Shown here in pieces: positions 59,501 through 64,000 of a stretch of DNA of 64,000 nucleotides. This DNA is from Liolophura sinensis (lineage: Eukaryota; Mollusca; Polyplacophora; Chitonida; Chitonidae). The translations under genes were made by a program, and so were the position numbers. The stretch covers positions 18,653,485 to 18,717,484 of the forward strand of contig NC_088296.1 in the NCBI RefSeq assembly GCF_032854445.1, given 5' to 3'. Under the pieces are notes generated by a model that was given only the letters and a program-made list of their open reading frames with translations, was not told the origin of the DNA and did not search any database. Within the stretch, counting starts at the first letter, position 1. Each line of letters opens with the position of its first letter.

Positions 59501-62500
59501 CAATCAAATAAAAAAAAATAATTTCATGCATTCTTCTTCAGTAAATAATATACAATGACAATTGCTCAGATTCCCTCGTCATAATTGCTTTTTTTGGTTT
59601 TGGTGACAATAAGCCCTTGACGACACTGGTGTGGAAGCAAAACTGATGGCCATCATATTCAAGTGAACAAATCTTGAGTAAGGTGTTAAGCAGGAAATAA
59701 ATTCGTCAATTTTACGAATTTAAATTTATACAAATCTTGATGGAATCGCTAAGCGATGGTGTTCCCATTATAAATTGATTGTAATCAAGAAAAGGTTTCT
59801 CCCATGAAAATATTACATTGATTTCATGGTTTCCCTTGTACTGCCGTATTTTTTATCCGTCTTGTGTATTGGGGAAGGGAATTGGACAAAAACCTCTTAT
59901 TTTCGTCCGGTGTCTATATTTTTTCATTGATTTGATTGGTGTTTTACGCCGTACTCAAGAATATATCATTTATACGAAAGCGGCCAGCATTATTGTGGGA
60001 GAAAACCGGGCAGAGCCCGGTGGGAAACGACGATCATTTGGTAGACCTATCCTCGTACGGGCTGAGAGGAAGCCAGTAAGTGCTGTACTTGAACTTACAT
60101 CGACCGCATTGGCGGAAAGGCTTCTGGGTCATTGCGCCGCGCTGGCGTGCTGTTTCTCCCAGGTGTCTATAGGTTAACCCCATATGAACAGATGATGGGA
60201 TACATGTAGGCAGTGAAAGGCTTTTCACTTTGTTAATGCGAAGGATATGTGAATTTTGTGAATTTTTTTTCTCTCAGAACGTTGCTCTCTTGAAAATAGG
60301 GCTTGTAAAGAGAATACGACCTGCAGAGAAATTCCCGGGAACGTCTTCAGATGTCTCTGTGACCAGGGGTTTGAAAAATCGGCTATTGGACAGTGTCATG
60401 GTAAGTAATGAGTTCTGATCATTATATGCCTGTATGAGGAATGTAGCGTCAAGTGTATCTATTACACCGTTATACATCACCGGCGTGTCTTGTTTGGCTA
60501 AAAGTAAAGACAATACTAGACCAAACATCAATACAGTATACCAAAGAATTTTTTTTTGTGATACAACACAATTAACCGAGATATCGGAAAGTAAAACCAC
60601 GCACATTGAGACAATCGAAAATTGCCACCATGCTTTCATTTTTAACCAATCAAGCACGAGTTATTTTTATAATCCAAGAACGCCGCTGCATGATTTCGTT
60701 TACGTCACCCGAATCGTGTTTTGTCTTTTAACCGTATGACTGTGGGATACGAGTGACGTGACATCGGCAACGGGCTTCATCATTAGAAGCTGATTTGTAG
60801 AGTTGCCAAACACATCGGAAAAAATGTCCGTGATTGCTCTAGTCTGTTTCCATCCCTCCTGGGTATAACTTATATTATTTGTTGTCTTTTGTTTTAACTG
60901 ATTAGATCTGTTTAGATAACGTTTTCCCCATAAATACCGAGTTATTGATTTCTTATATATGTTTAATAGACTATACCGGAGATTTTTGGTAATAAATCGA
61001 TAGGCAAAAAATTAATCCAGTTTATGGTTTTTATCAATCTAATTTTAGAATAGACCAAATAATTATACCTTTCATAAAATGCCAGCCTTGCCTGTGCACG
61101 TGCTGCTTTCCAAAATGGATAATAGTTCCTAATAAATCAATAGCGCTGGTGACATTATAACTCTTTCTCACGTTGGACTCATTTTTCCATATAAAAAGCA
61201 CATGTGTAAGTCTGATATTCACAATTTGAGATACTCTTTGTGAATACAGAACATTTGATTTGAATAACGAAATGTGGATTCTTTGTCAAAAATCACCTGT
61301 ACTGTCTCATTTACGTATAACTGAATGTTCTCCAACCACGGATCTGTTTGGTATCAGGTAATCCTGAGTATTTTACAAATAGTCTTGTTTTATCCCATGT
61401 ATACAGAATAAGGTAAATATCCAACATTGTGTCACTTCACTGTAGCCGAGGGTTAGAACGTACGCCTTGAATGCTAGGAATCCGAGTTCGATCCCCAGTC
61501 GTGTCGATTCAGTCAAGGAAATTTCTGCCTCTGTATGTATACAATCTGGTTTCTATCAAATACCACCAATGGTGACAAAAAGGAAGGTGCTTTTATTTAA
61601 AACTGTACCATGTGGCGTATTGCAGATGTTGACGAATGTGTGAGCAAACCCAGCATATGTGGACAGCACGGAGTGTGTACAAACACAGTTGGGAACTACA
61701 CATGTGATTGTGAGGAAGGGTTTACGTCAGGAGAGGACCACGGACAAGGTTGTGTTGCAGATAAGCCAGGTATTTTTGCTCCATGTTTATCACTGACAAT
61801 CTTTACAACATGAATGTATGACAGTGTTCTTCCCAGTGATGGGCTTTGTAAGCTAGGGAATGGCTTTCGTGATTCCAAGCATGAGATTTTTAAAAAATAG
61901 CTGTATTGTGCTGCCGTTTCCACTGATGAGATTTATAGCATAGAGTATGGTGATTTTGTTTCCACTCGCAAGATTTACACCACAGAGTATGGTGATTTTG
62001 TTTCCACTCGCAAGATTTACAGCACAGAGTATGGTGATTTTGTTTCCACTCGCAAGATTTACACGACAGAGTATGGTGTTTTGAACCAATTTGGACAGAG
62101 TATTGTGTTAGTATTTCTTTTGATTAGCTTGACAACATAGTATATGATGTTTTGGTTCAAATGACGAGTACTACAAAATGTTTATTCAAAATTATTTGTT
62201 ATAGATTGCTATGTTGTTGTTGACAGAGCTTACATCTTGAAGTATGATATGTGTTGCATTACAAAGTAGTTATACGGAGTTCAACACTGATGATATAAAA
62301 TTTTTTAAGTATATTACTCTTTAATTGTAGACACGTCTCACGAATCTCCACAACTGCTACTTATTGGACTAACTTCCGGTGTAGGCGGCGCTGGGCTGTT
62401 GACAGTAATTGTCGTGGTTGTATGTATTTTTTTTAGGTAAGTAAAGGCGTCATGCATACTGGCTTCCTCTCCGGCCTTACGTGGGAAGGTTTGGCAGCAA

Positions 62501-64000
62501 CCTGCGGATGGTCGTAGGTTTCCCCCGGGTTCTGCCCGGTTTCCTCCCACCATAATGCTGGCTGCCGTCGTATTAGTGAAATATTCTTGAGTACAGCGTA
62601 AAACACTAATCAAATACATAAATAAATAAAGGCGTAATGTAATTTGGTGTGGTAAGCAAAGGCCTAATATAATAATATTATAGCTAAGCCTACATGTAGA
62701 ATTCTGATATTGGCACCCAAATTAATGTATGTACACGACAAAATTAATCCCAAGAAGATACTCAAACAATGATTCTGTCTTTTATCTGAGTGAGTGAGTT
62801 AGTGCTTGGGCTTTAACGTCGTACGTGACAATTTTTCAGCCATTTGACGACAAAAGAATCCTTAGAGTGCATATAATGTGCCACCTTGTTGCACAAGGGA
62901 TTTCCACGGCTTTTTTTTATCTAATGCTGCTTCTCTGAGACGCCTTACCGAAGACAAGTAAGCCGCCCAGCCGTTATACTGACACGGGTCAACCAGTAGT
63001 TGCACTATCCCTTTCATGCTGAAAACCAAGAGAGGAAGCTACAAATTCCTTTTTTAGGGTATTAGGTGTGATTAGACCCGAGGATTGACCTTGGATCTAC
63101 CGCTCCCGATGCGGACGCTCTAGCAACTGTGCCTTCGGGGCCGGTTTTATCTGAATAATGCTAGAATGTATTGTTATAGAAGTAGATTTTTCTGTTAAAA
63201 ATAACACATTTAGTCTGCTAATTCAACATAACCGTTCTGTTAGACTACATGTAACAGAATATCACGTTGAATGTGCCGCAACATTTTGTTATAATAACTG
63301 AATACACTGTAACATCACTCGGACAACATCTGTTAAAATTAACAGAATCATTTTTTGATTGTATGCTTGGGATTTGACGTCTACTTAAAAATTCGAACCT
63401 TTCTAAATTTTCTAAACTTACTGATTGGGCTGACTCCACATACATATAACGTAGATGCTGTAGGGTTGGTCTGTCTTAATTTACCAGTCAAATAAAGGAA
63501 TCAAATATATGAGTGTTGGACGGATGCTATGCCTAAACCTTGACAGTTTTTAGAACTAATATCTGTGCTGTACTCTGATGCCCCCGCCCCCTCGCCCCCT
63601 CTCTCTCTCTATAGAAAAAATCTGAATCAGAAATAACGATATTACTGTAATAAAATCAGTGGTAGACTTACTCCTAGGCAGCAAGGTGTATGTAACAGAC
63701 ATTCTTTCCCGGTGAAAAGAAAACGTGGTAATCTGAGACAGGGGTACTGTTTTGTAGAAAGAAGAAACAGCAGAGCAGTCACAGTTCGGCGGAATTAGAA
63801 GATCAGCCGAGGGAGGTTTCAGGTGTTCCCGGTGACGCTACGAATCCTTCCCCCGAGCATGTCATGACCGATTCTTCCGGTCCAGTTCAGGACGCCTGCA
63901 CTCAGCGTAGTGAAACATTTAGATCCAACGGCTACTCATTAGAAAACCGGTACATGTATGAGATTGTGGACGAAGATGGTTTATCAAGAAATGGCACTCG
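56563..64000 (+). CDS. gene C: divergent three-EGF receptor (3' partial)
   Basis: Exons 56563-56635, 58617-58766, 60278-60400, 61626-61769, 62331-62436 and 63758-64000 (running out of the window). Signal peptide MMTYRTVLFAVCAFSV. EGF1 is four codons shorter than in B; EGF2 and the calcium-binding EGF are close to B'. The usual donor after the third EGF (CCG/GTAAGC) is CAG/ATAAGC here; a donor 9 bases on (CCAG/GTATTT) keeps phase 1 and adds DKP. The TM exon has the same phases (1 and 2) but unrelated sequence: SHESPQLLLIGLTSG then a valine-rich helix. The tail starts RKKKQQSSHSSAELEDQ and has GYSLENRYMYEIVDED, so tyrosine motifs are present but differ from A and B. The last-exon acceptor is TTTTGTAG. 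Confidence 0.7.
57300..57435 (+). pseudogene. EGF1-like exon relic, intron 1 of C
   Basis: Reads DFTCGGRPAVGSKG in one frame, similar to the FTCG of EGF1; the upstream part is out of frame and the acceptor is GGAG-like. Confidence 0.3.
58075..58334 (-). mobile_element. SINE family 1, intron 1 of C
   Basis: Tail TTATTTATTTGATTGGTG at left, head GAGCCACGGAGGCCCC at right. Not in B or B' at this place. Confidence 0.85.
59331..59513 (+). mobile_element. SINE family 1 fragment, intron 2 of C
   Basis: C-rich run then 3' half, matching 16337-16507 in B. Confidence 0.8.
59930..60152 (-). mobile_element. diverged SINE family 1, intron 2 of C
   Basis: Counterpart of 17197-17449 in B. Confidence 0.8.
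61920..62105 (+). repeat. about 42-bp minisatellite, intron 4 of C
   Basis: Four units with CACAGAGTATGGTG and TTTGTTTCCACTCGCAAG; no EGF fossil follows it. Confidence 0.85.
62458..62630 (+). mobile_element. SINE family 1, 3' part, last intron of C
   Basis: GGCTTCCTCTCCGGCC to CAAATACATAAATAAATAAA, inserted 20 bases after the TM-exon donor. Confidence 0.8.
62790..63144 (-). mobile_element. SINE family 2, last intron of C
   Basis: Full-length, flanked by TTTTATCTGA on both sides. Confidence 0.85.

Overview
The window is animal nuclear DNA: genes split into small exons with GT-AG introns, no operons, and a very high load of tRNA-derived SINEs, minisatellites and microsatellites. The two main SINE families (one ending in a 'CACCAATCAAATAAATAAA'-type tail, one containing a 'GGGTTTAACGTCGTAC'-type 3' end) resemble repeats I associate with molluscs and other lophotrochozoans. 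A mollusc is my best guess, but it rests on memory of those repeats.

The main content is a tandem cluster of paralogous genes, here called A (2221-9076), B (14846-21913), A' (32342-39182), B' (45582-51424) and C (56563 to the window end, 3' partial). Each has six coding exons: signal peptide, EGF-like 1, EGF-like 2, calcium-binding EGF, transmembrane segment, and one long cytoplasmic exon. All exon joins keep phase (1,1,1,1,2), and the spliced totals for A, B, A' and B' are exact codon multiples (381, 380, 381 and 362 aa). The tails of A and B carry a conserved set of tyrosine motifs: an ITAM-like pair, a YxxM PI3K-type motif and several YxN Grb2-type motifs. The set looks like small phosphotyrosine-signalling surface receptors with an EGF ectodomain. 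I do not recognise a named family.

Layout: 1-23053 holds A and B; 23054-23253 is a 200-N assembly gap; 23254-30026 is gene-poor sequence with 86-bp and 31-bp tandem repeats; 30027-64000 holds A', B' and C. Positions 1 to about 14100 are almost identical to 30122 to about 44200. This could be two haplotypes joined head to tail across the gap, or a recent segmental duplication. B and B' are mosaics: parts of B' match A, parts match C and parts match B, and SINE presence or absence follows the mosaic. Gene conversion or unequal exchange has therefore reshaped the cluster.

Upstream of B, B' and C lies an unusual tandem array in which every 158-bp unit carries two degenerate copies of the signal-peptide exon (4 units at B, 8 at B', about 1 at C); only the last copy is joined to a usable donor. 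Between A and B (and A' and B') is a minus-strand PHD-finger exon, intact in one copy and stopped in the other. Exon limits were called by eye from splice consensus, phase and paralog comparison, without transcript data.
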